From positions 30,062,908 through 30,126,907 of the forward strand of contig OV121083.1 of the NCBI GenBank assembly GCA_921293015.1: 64,000 bases of DNA. The letters are read 5' to 3'. Made by a program: the position numbers and the translations under genes. This stretch comes from Phorcus lineatus. Lineage: Eukaryota; Mollusca; Gastropoda; Trochida; Trochidae. Shown here piece by piece: positions 24,831-36,253 of this stretch. The notes beneath the pieces are model-generated. The model ran no database searches and was not told where the DNA came from. It saw only the letters and a program-made list of their open reading frames with translations. Position 1 is the stretch's first letter. Each line of letters opens with the position of its first letter.

Positions 24831-25117
24831 TAAGGTAATCCTTTGGTTTTCCATCGGTCCACTGTCATGCACTCACAAAATTTCTGCACTACACACCTGG
24901 GGGCCAGACAACAGTCTCAAGATCACCACTTTAGGAATATCTTATTTTGCAGATTGAGGAACCTTTGTTTATTTACTTTGCATAAGCCTTAAACCTTTGA
25001 CAGTGATTTCACTTTTAAGGAGATAATTGAGCATTGCTTGTCTGGTAGAATATGTGGATATTCCACCTATAAAGTATATGAGAGTCCTTGTCCTCACGGT
25101 TTCTTCAAAGCAGTCAG

Positions 25118-25845
25118 CTACTTCTTCAGGTTGATTTCCTGTTGTGACATCCTCAAGGTTTGTATATTGAGAGGTAGCAGGTTTATATTGCTTGACATGA
25201 ATAGGTTTGGTGCCTCCACAATGTGTTCATAAAAAGATTTTGAGGCAATGTTTTTGACTTTGTATATGAACCTTTTTTTCCAGGATGTTTTTGTTGTTGT
25301 TGTGAGTTGGCAATGGATATGTGCAACAGTCATCGTCCAGTATCTCAATCACTATCTCAATCATGCTACGTTGCTCTCTTGGCTGGACCTTGGCCCTGTC
25401 AACTGTGGTAATCACAGATCTTAAACTGTTCAGCTTATTGTTGTAACTGCTCTGTTGGCGAGGTGATGTGTATGTTGCTAAGTTGTAAGAAGTTGACCAT
25501 GATTTTGCCCTTCTTGACAATACATCTTTTAAGGTTTTGATAATTTCATAAGGTTTATTTCAAAAGAGTATCTATGTAAATGTCCCATGTGTTTCAGTTA
25601 AGTATCTAAATTGTAAACAAATCCCTTACAGCACAGAACTGTTGCAACAATGATCAAGTGTCCTTCTCATTAACTTCTTGTGTTTTAACGTCATAGTCGT
25701 AAGCTTAACCAAATTCCTTATCCAAAACGTTATCAACGATCATAAAAGATGCAATTGATCCAATTTCTGATCCATTTTCAAGTTTGTTGATGACACATAC
25801 ACTTGTTTGAGAGAGCTCTAATACTGTGCCCTGTCTGTCGGCCAT
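25118..25845 (-). pseudogene. LINE ORF1-like region
   Basis: A plausible start is the ATG at ~25845 (MADRQGTVLELSQTSVCVIN), reading 48 codons to a TAA. Further open pieces follow in other frames, including EQRSMIEIVIEILDDDCC and HIVEAPNLFMSSNINLLPLN. No RRM, CCHC or esterase motif can be recognised. The assignment as ORF1 rests on position upstream of the endonuclease and is an inference. Confidence 0.35.
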
Positions 25846-25860
25846 TTTGATTAATGACAC

Positions 25861-26099
25861 AGAAAGGTATTAACTATTCTACTATCATTAATGTATTTCT
25901 TATTTCCAAAATATGAAAACATATTTAAATAGTAAGATAAGTTAGGTTTCTGATGAATACTAAATGAGTTTCATTATGTGTTAAAATATTCACTTACTCA
26001 GGGTCAATCATGATCGATTATTTGAACTAGGACCGTGTGTGGTTTTGGAATGAATGAATATAATAACAGAATAAAAGTAAAGGAAAAAGTTGACAGTTT
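25861..26099. other. Spacer
   Basis: AT-rich, no feature seen. Confidence 0.5.
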
Positions 26100-26425
26100 T
26101 CGTATAATAGAACAATTACATGAGGAGAATGTCTTTCATTCAATTTAATTGTAGAGAAATATTTCTTAACAAGCACCATTTTGCTATGGAATGCTTTACC
26201 AGATGAAATAATTTTTAATATATTTCTTATTTCAGAAAGAAATAAGGATAGGCAAGCAATCCATAGGGCTTATTTGAATGCGCACATATTTAAGTGTAGT
26301 GTAAATAAACGAGTTAAAATCGTGATTTATGGTCGAAAAGCGGACATTGGAGGACGCCAACGACTCAAAACTAATTTTGGAAACTTATTTACAGCAGGCA
26401 TATATACAAATATGGGTTTGTAGTG
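26100..26425 (+). pseudogene. LINE RT C-terminal tail fragment
   Basis: The plus-strand frame reads FLTSTILLWNALPDEI, the motif near the C-terminus of many CR1/Jockey-like reverse transcriptases (usually FFPSTI..WNSLP), followed by ~60 further residues with no clear motif. The same motif recurs at 56467 and 55340. It is too short to assign to a clade. Confidence 0.5.
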
Positions 26426-27209
26426 TTTGATGTGTCTATACTATAACTAATATAAATGTAAATGGGGCATAGCTATCAACTTCTTAACATCTATATGGTC
26501 TTTTTTCGTTTATAAACAAAACAATATAATAAATTTGGCATTTTAAAGATAAATATGCATGTTTAAGTAGGGGTTTTTAACTTTACTCAGGACATATGGT
26601 ATTTTGGAATCTACCTCTTAACTACATCAAATTTACATACAGCCGAGCTAAGAGCTCTTCACAATCTAGGAATCTATTCCTTAAATTGTACATTCAGACA
26701 AAGCCCTTTCCAATATTGAAATCGGACCCTATACTTACTAACTTAAACATAACTACGAGTTCATATTCCATCACAATCTAGGAATCCTACTGATACACCT
26801 TCACCTGATGGTTATCAGAATGTTGGACAAAAGCCCCGTAAAGGGTTTCCAGGGAATCGTATCCTGAATATTGGGACGAGGGAATCATTTCTGTATGTCT
26901 TTGCTTACAACATATGTCAAGGACCGTGTACAATAAGCAACATACGCTGACTGTGTGAAAGTGAACTATCCTCCTGCATGCATTGTTTCATCGAACACTT
27001 TGTTTACAACAGGCATGTCATGCTTCTTAATGAGCATGAGACAGTTTGATAGGTCTCTTCACCTCCTGCCTCTTTCAGCTGATTCCTGACAGTCTTGAAG
27101 GAGAGAGAGAGCTCTCTGTGGTAACCACTGTCGCCTCAACAACATTCTTGAGTTCCATGATATTTATTAGCAATAAGCGCCACTATTGTCTGGGAGTTAT
27201 CCCCCTTTT
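26426..27209. other. Spacer and possible 5' end of the DIRS-like element
   Basis: No gene seen. The last few hundred bases may include the left terminal repeat of the DIRS/Ngaro-like element, but no matching split repeat was found on the 3' side by eye. Confidence 0.35.
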
Positions 27210-27213
27210 TAAC

Positions 27214-27220
27214 TATATAA
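27214..27220 (+). promoter_or_regulatory. TATA box candidate of the DIRS-like element
   Basis: TATATAA lies 104 bp upstream of the gag ATG (27324), in a position suitable for an internal promoter. Motif only; no transcription evidence. Confidence 0.3.
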
Positions 27221-27323
27221 GCCATATTGCATGTTTGTGCACTTCCATTTCAATTCGCCTCTCGAAGAGGTAGCATGTTTCAGTTAGGGCTTGTTCCGTT
27301 TCTGAGAATTCGAATACTGAAAG

Positions 27324-28402
27324 ATGCCGAGAACAAGGAAGCTACCCAAAGACAATCGGTCGACATCAACGTCTAAACGACCAAGGACCAGAGAATCGGC
27401 GGACGAATCAACTGAATCTTTGGCAGTTTAACGACAGACGGAGTAAGCGGACCAAAATGGCGCGCAGACCAAAATGGCAGGCATGGGATCGCCGACAAGA
27501 TCAGGTGATAACAGTTCTTCTTTTCCATCTGTCAATTTTGATTTCTCCAACGAAATAGGTTTAGATGTTAATCACTCTAACCATACTGAAGTTAATCCGA
27601 GTCCGTTAAAAATTTCAACTCAGAATCAGCCCGTTGCGAAATCAAAATCTAAGCACGCGTCACACCACACGTGGCAATGTAGGTTTACATGTGCCGTTCT
27701 AACTTCGGTACATCAGATGAAATTAACGTTAACCCTACCCCTGCCTTGTGGTGCGTAGACAACACAGTAAGTGACAATTTGCCACAATCAGTGAAAGAGA
27801 AAATATGGAACACAGAATATATTGATTTTGCCATTATTTTTAAATCAACCCAATCCGAATTTACTGAAAAAAATCACATGGGGTTTATGGCAATGAATAG
27901 CACGAGAGGAATAGAACTTGTCCGTAAAACTGTTCACATTAACAATATTGAAGATTGGACGACTTGTTACCTCGTGTACATGAGTGTTTACCTTGAAAGA
28001 TTCCCTGAAAAACATCAAGAAATGATCGAGTACATGTATACAATCAGGTGGGCAGCCAAAAAGTATGGAGGTTTGGGATGGAGGGCATATGATCAACACT
28101 TTAGGATAAGGCAGGCTCGAAATCCCCAAATATCATGGTCTAGAATTTACCCAGATTACTGGCTAATGTTTATACAGCAGTCCCAAACTCTTGGTCCACA
28201 ACAGCAAGCGGCTAAAGTTGCAAATGTAACAAGACAGGGACGCAGACCATGCTGGGATTACAATTACCGTACTTGTTCGAGACACCCCTGCAAATTTGCA
28301 CACACATGTATTCAATGTAGCAGCCCTCATACTTTCAAGTCTTGCAAATTTCGTACTTCAAAACCAAACCAACGCAGTAGCTTTCAGCCATCTTCCCAGT
28401 AA
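27324..28402 (+). pseudogene. DIRS-like gag with CCCH-type finger
   Basis: The likely start is ATG 27324 (MPRTRKLPKDNRSTST, a basic N-terminus as in DIRS gag). The frame meets TAA near 27429 and another stop soon after, resumes as MAGMGSPTRSGDNSS, and shifts near 27690 into the long conserved part (27689-28402): LWCVDNTVSDNLPQSVKEKI, a helical nucleocapsid-like core, and CWDYNYRTCSRHPCKFAHTC with CSSPHTFKSC, a CCCH/CCHC-like zinc-binding tail. Gag packages the element RNA. It is followed after ~210 bp by the RT. Confidence 0.7.
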
Positions 28403-28409
28403 AGGTTAT

Positions 28410-29470
28410 TCACCTGTCAAATTTACTGCTTTACAAGCATCCCTGTCAGGTTATCCTAGCCCAGATATAGCTAATGAATTGATAACAGGATTTCAACACG
28501 GGTTTCCCTGAAATACCAAGGACCAAGAGTTGCCCAGGAGTTTCCAAATCTGAAGTCAGCAGAGCAATTCAAAGAAAAAGGAAAAACTACATAAAGAAAT
28601 AATTGCAGGTAGAATGGCAGGCCCTTTTACTTCACCGCCGATCCCATATTTAAGAGTGTCACCGATTGGGCTTGTTCCAAAGAAAGAACCTGGTGATTTT
28701 AGATTGATACATCATCTTTCCTATCCGGATGGAGACTATATTAATAGCGTTTTTGATGATAAAGTTGCTTCAGTCAAGTATACAAGTTTTGATCACGCGG
28801 TTGAAATGGTCCAAAATTTAGGACAAAAGTCTTTATTAGCTAAAGCAGATATCAAAAGTGCTTTTAGGCTAATTCCTATCAAATTCTCTGACTTTAATCT
28901 GCCAGGTATCAAATTCAAGGATGAATACTATGTGGATTTGTGCTTACCATTTGGCTGTAAGATTAGTTGTGCTCTGTTTGAAAAATTTGATACATTTTTA
29001 CAATGGCTTGTCGAACAAAATATCACATCCGGGCAACTTCTCCACTATCTAGACAACTTCGTATTTGGGGGTGAATCAGGAAAGGACAACTGTTTCAAGG
29101 CATTAACTATGTTTTTGGATATATGTGACAATCTAGATATCCAAGTGGCCAAGGATAAGACAGTCCTTCCATGCACAAGGATTACATATATCTTGGCTTA
29201 GAAATAGATACACAAAAAATGCTGGTCAGAATTCTTAAAGAAAAGTTGGAAAAATCCACTCAACTATGTGGTTTCTTTCTTACAAGAAAAAAAGGTCTCT
29301 TTAAATGAAATGCAGTCTTTAATAGGAACACTCAATTTCCTGTGTAAGGCAATTCCAATGGCCCGGGCATTTAGTCGGTGCTTCATAGATTCAACATGTG
29401 GAATTAAAAAACGCTACCACAGAATAAGAGTAACAAAGGAAATGAGGGAAGATTTGCAAACATAGCAAGA
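28410..29470 (+). pseudogene. DIRS-like reverse transcriptase, YLDN active site
   Basis: The frame starting around 28610 reads MAGPFTSPPIPYLRVSPIG then LVPKKEPGDFRLIHHLSYP, diagnostic of DIRS RTs. LAKADIKSAFRLIPI holds the first catalytic Asp, and LPFGCKISCALFEKF is motif B. Motif C reads HYLDN: the second Asp of the usual Y-x-D-D is AAC (Asn) at 29055-29057, one base from GAC. Upstream residues (PVKFTALQASLSGYPSPDIA) from 28417 belong to the same polyprotein in another frame. A frameshift at ~29195 separates the rest (MVSFLQEKKVSLNEMQSLIG and on to 29465). Inactive. Confidence 0.8.
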
Positions 29471-29499
29471 TTTTTTTAGAGAATCACAATGGCATTACT

Positions 29500-30012
29500 G
29501 TTTTCTATGACAGGCTTTGGATGGACAGTGACAACATTCAATTCTTCACAGATAGCGCGGACGGTGCCAACACAGGTTTTGGTATTTTCTTTGATAACAA
29601 GTGGGCTTGTGAAAAGTGGCCTTTAGTGTGGATTGTCAGTGGCTTTATGACTGATATTACATTTCTTGAGCTTTTTCCTATCACAAGTGCCCTACAGTTG
29701 TGGGGTGAAAGTCTTCTGAGTAAAAAGGTGTTTTTAACTCTGATAACCAAGCAGTTGTCACAAACAAACAGTATGACCACTAAATCCAAGAGAGTTTTGG
29801 TACTAGTCAGGGCGATTGTTCTCAGGTGCCTTGAGCTTAATCTCTTCCTTAAAGCCAAATACATACCGGGAAGAATTAATTTGATTGCTGATTCATTGTC
29901 ATGGTTTAATTTGCAGAAGTTTCGAAAAGTTGCTCCGACAGCAGAACACAACCCGACAGAAATTCCGTCCTCACTCATGAGTCTATGGATGCAGAAGCTC
30001 AAAGGTTACTGA
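29500..30012 (+). pseudogene. DIRS-like RNase H domain
   Basis: FFTDSADGANTGFGIFFDNK carries the first Asp and ELFPITSALQLWG the Glu. The third acidic residue appears as SDNQAVV only in a neighbouring frame around 29740-29765, indicating a pair of compensating indels. The C-terminal part AKYIPGRINLIADSLSWF matches the family tail that leads into the recombinase. The domain would degrade the RNA strand of the hybrid. It is continuous in position with the RT upstream and the recombinase downstream. Confidence 0.75.
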
Positions 30013-30829
30013 GGTGCTCGGTGGCAGAGAATACAAGAAGAGCTTACAAGTTTGCGCTTAACTCCTATGAAACCTTCTGCAAGAGTACAGGTTTAGAAGA
30101 TCTATAGATCTATGGCCAATTCCCCTACATCACCTATCAAGGTATTTAGGTTATCTATCACTTAAAGGATTTTCATCAGCAACCATGGCCCAACTTATGT
30201 CAGCATTGGGTAGAGAACATAGGCTGAAGATGACAGATAACTTTATCGTCAGAAAAATCATCAAAGACATGAAAATTAACAACCCCTCTCAAGATAGTAG
30301 AGCTCCCATTACCGTCACTCTACTTACCAAGTTATTAAACGCCCTACCAAAAGTCTGTTCATCATCTTTCGAAGGGTGCCTCAGCGAATTAGTCCCCTCA
30401 GAGCCAGGAACAGATACAGGTTTACTGCTCTCAGCTGTAAAGCTACAGAAATCGTTCATCACTCTTCAAATACGGTTTTCAAAGACGGATCAGGCAGGTC
30501 ATCGTACTTACATACAAATAGCTGAACATAGCACCAGTATTTGTCCAGTCAAACGACTAGAAAACTATTTGGAATGCAGACCCAAAACAACACCATCGCC
30601 GCAATTGTTTCTACATTTCCATACCAAGCCAGTCACTCTGCACCAGTTCAGGGCAGTCTTGGCAAAATCTCTAAGATTTATAGGCGAATCAACACAATCC
30701 TACAAATCACATTCGTTTCGCATTAGCGCTGCAACAACAGCTGCACTACAGGGTGTTCCTGAACGGACCATAATGGAATGGGGCTGGTAGCGTTACCTGG
30801 CAGTTCGAACCTACATTAGAATCTTATAG
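30000..30829 (+). pseudogene. DIRS-like tyrosine recombinase
   Basis: The core-binding domain is readable from ~30003 (CSVAENTRRAYKFALNSYE, then LSRYLGYLSLKGFSSATMAQ across a frame change). The catalytic domain has SHSFRISAATTAALQGVPE (His-x-x-Arg box), and the end TYIRIL holds the nucleophile Tyr after a TAG at 30788. The box I region around the first catalytic Arg seems to be deleted: family members have a hydrophobic run with L-R before SEL, whereas here GCLSELVPSEPG is joined directly. The enzyme would insert circular cDNA without a target duplication. Inactive here. Confidence 0.75.
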
Positions 30830-30873
30830 GTAATATCTTGCTTGTGGTTGTGCTAACCCTTTACATTTTGCAG
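30830..30873 (+). other. Putative 44-nt intron
   Basis: GTAATATCTTG at the left and TTTACATTTTGCAG at the right give GT-AG borders with a pyrimidine-rich acceptor. A GTGCTAAC branch-like word lies at ~30850-30857. It separates the recombinase end from the hydrolase frame. 44 nt is short even for a small invertebrate intron, so this is a suggestion from sequence only. Confidence 0.4.
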
Positions 30874-31420
30874 ATGTTTGGATGATTGGCTCGTCTATAG
30901 TCTACTGGGCGCACAGACGGGCAACTTCGGTCTAGATGATCAAGACGTATCAGTCACTTGGATTGGCAGAAGGGGGATGAAATGGCATAACCTTGTTCCC
31001 TACATCAGACAGAGACTACAGCGACATGTGCCTCCGAGGTTCTTGTTGATCCACCTGGGGTCGAATGATCTTGTGGAAGAAGGTGGAAAACGTTTATGCG
31101 AACTCATTGAAAGTGATATCCAGAGAATTTCAAGACTCATGCCGCATACAACATTAGTTTGGTCTGACATGCTGCAAAGAATCCACTGGCGAGGAGCAAT
31201 GAATGGTGCTCCAATTGAGCGCAAGCGGAAACACGTTAATCGGTACGCAGCATTGGCCATATCCAATCAAGGGGGTTTTATAATCAAGCATTGCATTTCA
31301 AGCAAAGATGTGGATAATTTTCAGAGATCCGTTGTTGGATGGGACCCACTTGTCAGACAGCGGTAATGATATCTATTTACATTCATTAGCTATTGCTTTA
31401 AAATCCGTTCTTTAAATTTA
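30874..31420 (+). pseudogene. SGNH/GDSL-like hydrolase region
   Basis: Three blocks of the SGNH hydrolase fold are visible. VWMIGSSIVYWAH at ~30875-30915 holds the nucleophile-Ser block (GSS for GDS). VSVTWIGRRGMKW is followed by LLIHLGSNDL at ~31045-31070 (the GxND block). DGTHLSDSGND at ~31338-31370 is the Asp-x-x-His block. The three are in different frames, so two frameshifts are needed (near 30920 and 31335). It ends at a TAA near 31413. Such domains act as esterases or lipases; their role in retroelements is unknown. Position after the recombinase supports a Ngaro-like element. Confidence 0.65.
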
Positions 31421-32120
31421 TTTCAATATTTCCAGTGATGCTGTTTGTGGGGCACATTCTTGTAGAGACAAAAAGTTTTCGCAGGGAGTCTGGGGACCAA
31501 ATGCATCTCTGGTAGTATATTTTAACTCCTTCTCCTCATTTCCAATAAATTTAAAGGAGCTCTTTGCTGTGTTACCCGCAAAACTCCACATCTTTAACAC
31601 ACTTAGTAATTAGCAGGTAATTATATACCCTTCCTGCTTATTCCTCTCCTATTTAACCTAATCTTTTCATGTGACACCAGTCAGTGTGCAGCTCTTGCTG
31701 GTGCTCCCTCTCATCTATTTACAGATACTACCAGGGTGCATGCATATCTCTCATACTGATTTTGTCGGCCTATCGATGTGACGTCCTCGGAGGTCGGTGC
31801 TCATCGGTTGCTTATTGTTAAGTCGGGCCCATGGAGGCGAAGGAATCCTAGGTCGTTGTTTGAGTCCAGCCTTTCGATGTGATGGCCTCGGAGGTTGGTG
31901 CTCTTGCTTGCGGTGATCCTATCAATGTGATTCCCTTGTCGGATTATCACCTGGCTCATGCTACGATGTGACTTGTTGATGCGATTCCCTCACAAGTTAT
32001 CATCTAGCATTTGTATTTAGGGTTGCCATGGTAACCTTATGGTCGGTAACCCTTTACTTTTATTGTATTTTGTCCCTAGACTTCCTCTACTTTGTCTTTG
32101 CAAAAATAAACTGCGCTCAT
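31421..32120 (+). repeat. DIRS-like 3' region with internal repeats
   Basis: Contains a repeated block CGATGTGA.G.CCTCGGAGGT.GGTGCTC at ~31773 and ~31876 (about 103 bp apart) and two weaker copies (TCAATGTGATTCCCT, GATGCGATTCCCTCAC). It ends in AAAAATAAACTGCGC at ~32104, a possible polyadenylation signal. It may include part of the terminal split repeats. Confidence 0.5.
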
Positions 32121-33719
32121 TACCGCCAAGTACTTTTCATGTAATTTTTCTTATTATATCTACTAATAATTGAATCTGGTGGTGATTTATGAATTCGTAC
32201 ATATTAGTATAAAGATTTTGGTTTGACTGGGTATTTAAGACTTAAAGATTTAGACATTTATTTAAGAAAATTGACAGAAAAGGCACACAGATTAAAAAAA
32301 ATTGACAGCAACAGGAAAGTCAGATGTTTGTAAACAAAATTATACTTGCCACACTTTCTCCAAATGCTTGGAAACTCGGTCGTCTTTCTCTTTGACCAGT
32401 AAAGGTTATATCTTGTCCAATTCCAAGTGTTCCAAATATACTTCCTCGACTCCCTCTCCGATCCTGATCCTTAGCAATGAGATGAAATATGAATCAGTTG
32501 AAGTTATTTGCCACTAGCATCTCCATAGCCCAAAATGCCCAAAATGGATGAGTGTCAAAAAATCTAAATTTAATCAAGTATTTAAGGTATGCCAAAACGT
32601 TTTTGAGGTATTGGCGGGCGGAACCTGAAACCATATCCACTGTTGTTTGTTTTGTGCTATCTGGAAACAACAACGCATTCAATCAAATATCTATACTTAT
32701 TACGAATTTGTCAGAGTGATATACTTGATTGATATACATACTATAATTGCAGAGAAAACTACATCTAAAATTAAGATACACAATGGATGATATACAAAAG
32801 ACTCTGAAATAGAAATCTATTCATAGTCGACAAATGTGTCATGAAACCTTGAAACGTTGTCATGATATCAGTGATAAGTCCCATTACGCCGAGTCAAAAT
32901 GGCAGAAGTTTACTAATGGATGTAAACACGGATGGAATTATCACTTCATTTCAATTCATCACATTTTAAAAAATCCAAGATGTGTTTGTGAAAAATGATG
33001 CCCCTGGATATCGTTTAGGGTTGGAATATGAAAATCATCAAAGATAAAATGTTTTCTTTAACACGTTTTAAGTAGAAAAAAGGAGAAATGTCAGCATCAA
33101 AGCTGTTACAGCTTATTAATAAGATATTTACCAACAGACAGAATTTGGTTGATGATTTTGTGCTGGAGCCAGCATAATTTCACACTATCAGTAGATCGAA
33201 AGGGAATTTCATTTATATTTCTGCATTCTTAGTCAGAGAAGCTATTGTTATCAGTTTACCTAACTTTTTGGCCCATAGTTTGCTGATAGTTTTAGATAGT
33301 TGGCCGTCGGCAAAATGAGCCAGCAGATGTTCAACAGTACCAATCTTTACTCTCTTTATAAGTTACCCTTAATCAATCCGTTTATTTTAGTTGCATATGA
33401 TAAAGGTATATGGAGAAATTTGTTTACCTTGGCAACAGCTCCGACTATGTTAGAAGAAAAAACTTGAAAAACCGTTGACTAATACTTATTTTACAATAAT
33501 TTAATTCCTTTTAAGACTGATGGACCAAAGTTGAAAGCTTAAAGAGTTTTTAATAAATCCCCAATCCAGAGAATTTGCGTTTGTGAAATTGATAAGCATT
33601 AACAGATCAGGAATCTGGTAAGGATCAAAATCCGTCATAAGTTTCAGGGCGTTGAGGACTTCATCATAAGTTAGGATAAGACTGTACACAGGGTACCTAA
33701 ACCAAAGTACTTTATGAAT
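32121..33719. other. Non-coding or unrecognised
   Basis: No assignable gene. Minus-strand open pieces near 33290-33190 (VEHLLAHFADGQLSKTISKL) and 33689-33501 look protein-like in composition but match nothing I recognise. Confidence 0.35.
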
Positions 33720-34040
33720 TCACCAAATACTATTCCAAGACCCCCCACTATCAATGCCTCGTTCGTCAACATGAAGGAAGGGGCACTGTGTTCTACACTC
33801 AATCAAAATTGTATGGAACAGGGGCAAATATTCAAACTGATCTCCCCATCTCCATGAAACGTATCAGGGCACACCTAAACAAATCAGCATATAAGTTGAG
33901 AAAGGATTATGACATTTACACTAGAATCAGAGTGAAGGGGATTGATCTGGTTCTTGACATTAAAAAACCAGATGAACCAAACTCAGCCTGGAGACGCCAT
34001 CCAGTGGGAATCCCATCTGCCCTTAATCAATATTGATCAC
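33720..34040 (+). pseudogene. Retroelement ORF1-like fragment
   Basis: The plus strand is open from about 33700 (VLYEFTKYYSKTPHYQCLV) through LYGTGANIQTDLPISMKRIR, HLNKSAYKLRKDYDI, YTRIRVKGIDLVLDIKKP to a stop at 34034. The pattern of a basic helix with K-R-x-R-A-x-L followed by TRIR..G resembles the C-terminal part of ORF1 proteins in some L1-like molluscan elements, which bind RNA. The match is from memory and not exact. It could be the ORF1 of the L1/Tx1-like element whose ORF2 relic lies at 43135-44560. No start codon is assigned. Confidence 0.35.
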
Positions 34041-36253
34041 AATAATACTATTACTTTTGATCCGCCAATAACTCTGTTAAAAAACGAAAATTGTCTGAAA
34101 ACAGGTACATATGGACAGTTATTCTTAACTCGCATGATTATGTACAACCATTCAATGTTTTGAAGAGTCCTAAATAGTTAAAATATATCTTTATTAAAAT
34201 CAGGCATGAATGTACCATTTATATATTTGCCCATTGTGACGTGTTGATGTATAAAAAAACCTACTTACTATACAAAAGTTTTCAAAAACATTTTGAAATT
34301 TGTAATGTTAATACACATATTCAGATACACTTTCTGGTTGGGAGAGCTAGTTAAATGTGAATATATGAATACAGCATTGTTGATTATGTGAATTTCAAAA
34401 ACCCTTTTACAAATTCCATTGTTCACAGGTCTGCTCCCTTCTGTAAATCTGAGTGTATGATTTTTTCAAGATGTATTTGAAATATTTCATATTAGACATA
34501 AGCACTTATCAATAACTCAAACATATTCAGTTGTGACTATTTGAAATCCAAATGACTAATATTGCTTAATTGCAGTATGAAAAAAACATATATAGATAAA
34601 TATGTATGTTCCATGTAGGTACAACCATCTTAAAACACCTTAGTACCATTTATTAAAATTAATAAGTAGGGTGTAGAATGTGTATATCTCAAACAGGTTA
34701 TTCCATTTGCTCACACCTATATCATTTACTACTCTTTTAAATATAGTTAACTGTTCGCCATGTGAAAGATGTATAAAGATATGTACATTACCAAACAATA
34801 CCAGATCACAACATATACCAGTAATATGAAAACAAAAATGTGCTTCTGTGTAAATATTTGATGTTTTGACATCAACATATTTCTTAATAAAATACAAATA
34901 TGAAAATAATATCATTGTGTATGTGGCAACATGAATGTGTGTAAATCAGATTACATTATGTACCCCAAATATCAAGTAAGAATATGAAACAAATCAATAT
35001 GTTATGAAATTACAACACATGTAGCACCACAGACCTGCTATGCTACAAACACCTATGAAGGCAGAGGTAAAATGGGTATTTATCTTTAAATGAATAAGTA
35101 TGTGTGTATTTGTTTATATATGTATTATGTGTATGTGTGTATGTGTGTGTGTATGTATGTATGTATGTATGTATGTGTATATAAACAAATATGTATGTAG
35201 GTGTATGTATGTTTACATATGTGTTGTGTATATGTATGTGTGTACATGGATATATGTAAATGTATATATATATGTATATGCATGTGTATATATATGTATG
35301 TATGTATGTATGTGTGTGTATGTACATGTATGTCAATACTGAAATACTGTACACAATATGATTTATTTACACAAAAAGAAACAACTAAATATTTTTGAAA
35401 ATACTTTACATATATTTATATTAGACCTCAGTGAGTATATACTCATGTGAATATATGAGTGCACTTTATTATTAGACTCTACATATTGAAAATAAGTATC
35501 TCAATATGTACTTTCGATTGCAAGTGCAAATTGTTTTAATTGGTACATGTCATAATGCTAATGTACCCAACATTTACATATACTAAAAACTGTCAGTATA
35601 CTAACTATTCAATATGTTGCTAAGATTGCCCAGTTCCTATGTCTATCATACGTTTGCTCATATACATGCACACTTGTATTATATGCATCGAGGTGTACAG
35701 TTTGTACTTGAATGCTTTGAAATGCATGTACTTTTGCTTATAGGGTAATCGTTTGATTTTTACCTACCACATACTGTAAATGATTAACTAAAATTATATA
35801 TTTTTTTACAATGTATAGACACTTTCAAAACAAGTAAATTTATTAGATATGATGGTTACGATGTCAAAAATCATTATACAAAAAGTATATAAATATATAT
35901 TTAATTATCTATGATATTTGATTTTGAAATGAATGTTCTTTTCTTATATATTTCCTATGAGGCTTTTATAAATATATGTTATAATTGTGTAAATATAATT
36001 CTTTTTTTGCAGTCAGGAAAAAAGAAATGTCAAATATGTTCCATATCATTACATGTATACAAAACCAATATAAAATGAACTTACCAACCAATTACATCAA
36101 ATCTAAATAATAATAGATGATAAAGTACAGACCACACTTTTTCCAATATTACATCTGTAATGACATTGTCAAGCAAACACATTCCAAAGCAAACTCATGA
36201 TATTCATTTTCAGCATGCTACCAAACACCAACTCGCGTTTGCAATGTACACCA
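34041..36253. other. Non-coding AT-rich spacer with microsatellite
   Basis: No gene seen apart from the TATG-type simple repeat at 35095-35335. The last ~60 bp (36190-36240) can be read as LMIFIFSMLPNTN, vaguely like an L1-type endonuclease segment. Confidence 0.4.
35095..35335 (+). repeat. TATG/TG microsatellite
   Basis: Imperfect TATG, TGTA and TG repeats over ~240 bp. The Cys/Val/Tyr-rich and His/Thr-rich frames across it are repeat products. Confidence 0.95.

Larger units (their letters stand above)
22690..25860 (-). mobile_element. Decayed two-ORF LINE
   Basis: Three minus-strand remnants appear in the correct order for one non-LTR retrotransposon: an ORF1-like region (25845-25118), an APE endonuclease (24830-24390) and a reverse transcriptase (24030-23040). 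All carry stops and frameshifts. The 3' end is not clearly visible but lies somewhere near 22700-22500. No target duplication was identified. Confidence 0.65.
27210..32120 (+). mobile_element. DIRS/Ngaro-like tyrosine-recombinase retroelement
   Basis: Five parts in order on the plus strand: gag (27324-28402), RT (28410-29470), RNase H (29500-30012), tyrosine recombinase (30000-30829) and an SGNH-hydrolase region (30874-31420), then a repetitive 3' region ending with AATAAA at ~32105. RT followed by RNase H and a tyrosine recombinase instead of a DDE integrase defines the DIRS order. A hydrolase after the recombinase is, to my knowledge, a feature described for some Ngaro elements. Every part carries at least one stop, frameshift or lost catalytic residue. 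The terminal split repeats were not located. Confidence 0.8.

Noticed and set aside
27845..28129. 94-codon minus-strand frame
   Set aside because: Antisense of the DIRS-like gag.
29538..30002. 154-codon open frame on the minus strand
   Set aside because: Antisense to the DIRS-like RNase H, whose motifs are clear on the plus strand.
33501..33689. 62-codon minus-strand frame with protein-like composition
   Set aside because: No recognisable motif, no splice sites, and it is next to an ORF1-like relic on the other strand.
35043..35398. Open frames rich in His/Thr/Ile and in Cys/Val/Tyr
   Set aside because: They are translations of the TATG/TG simple repeat.
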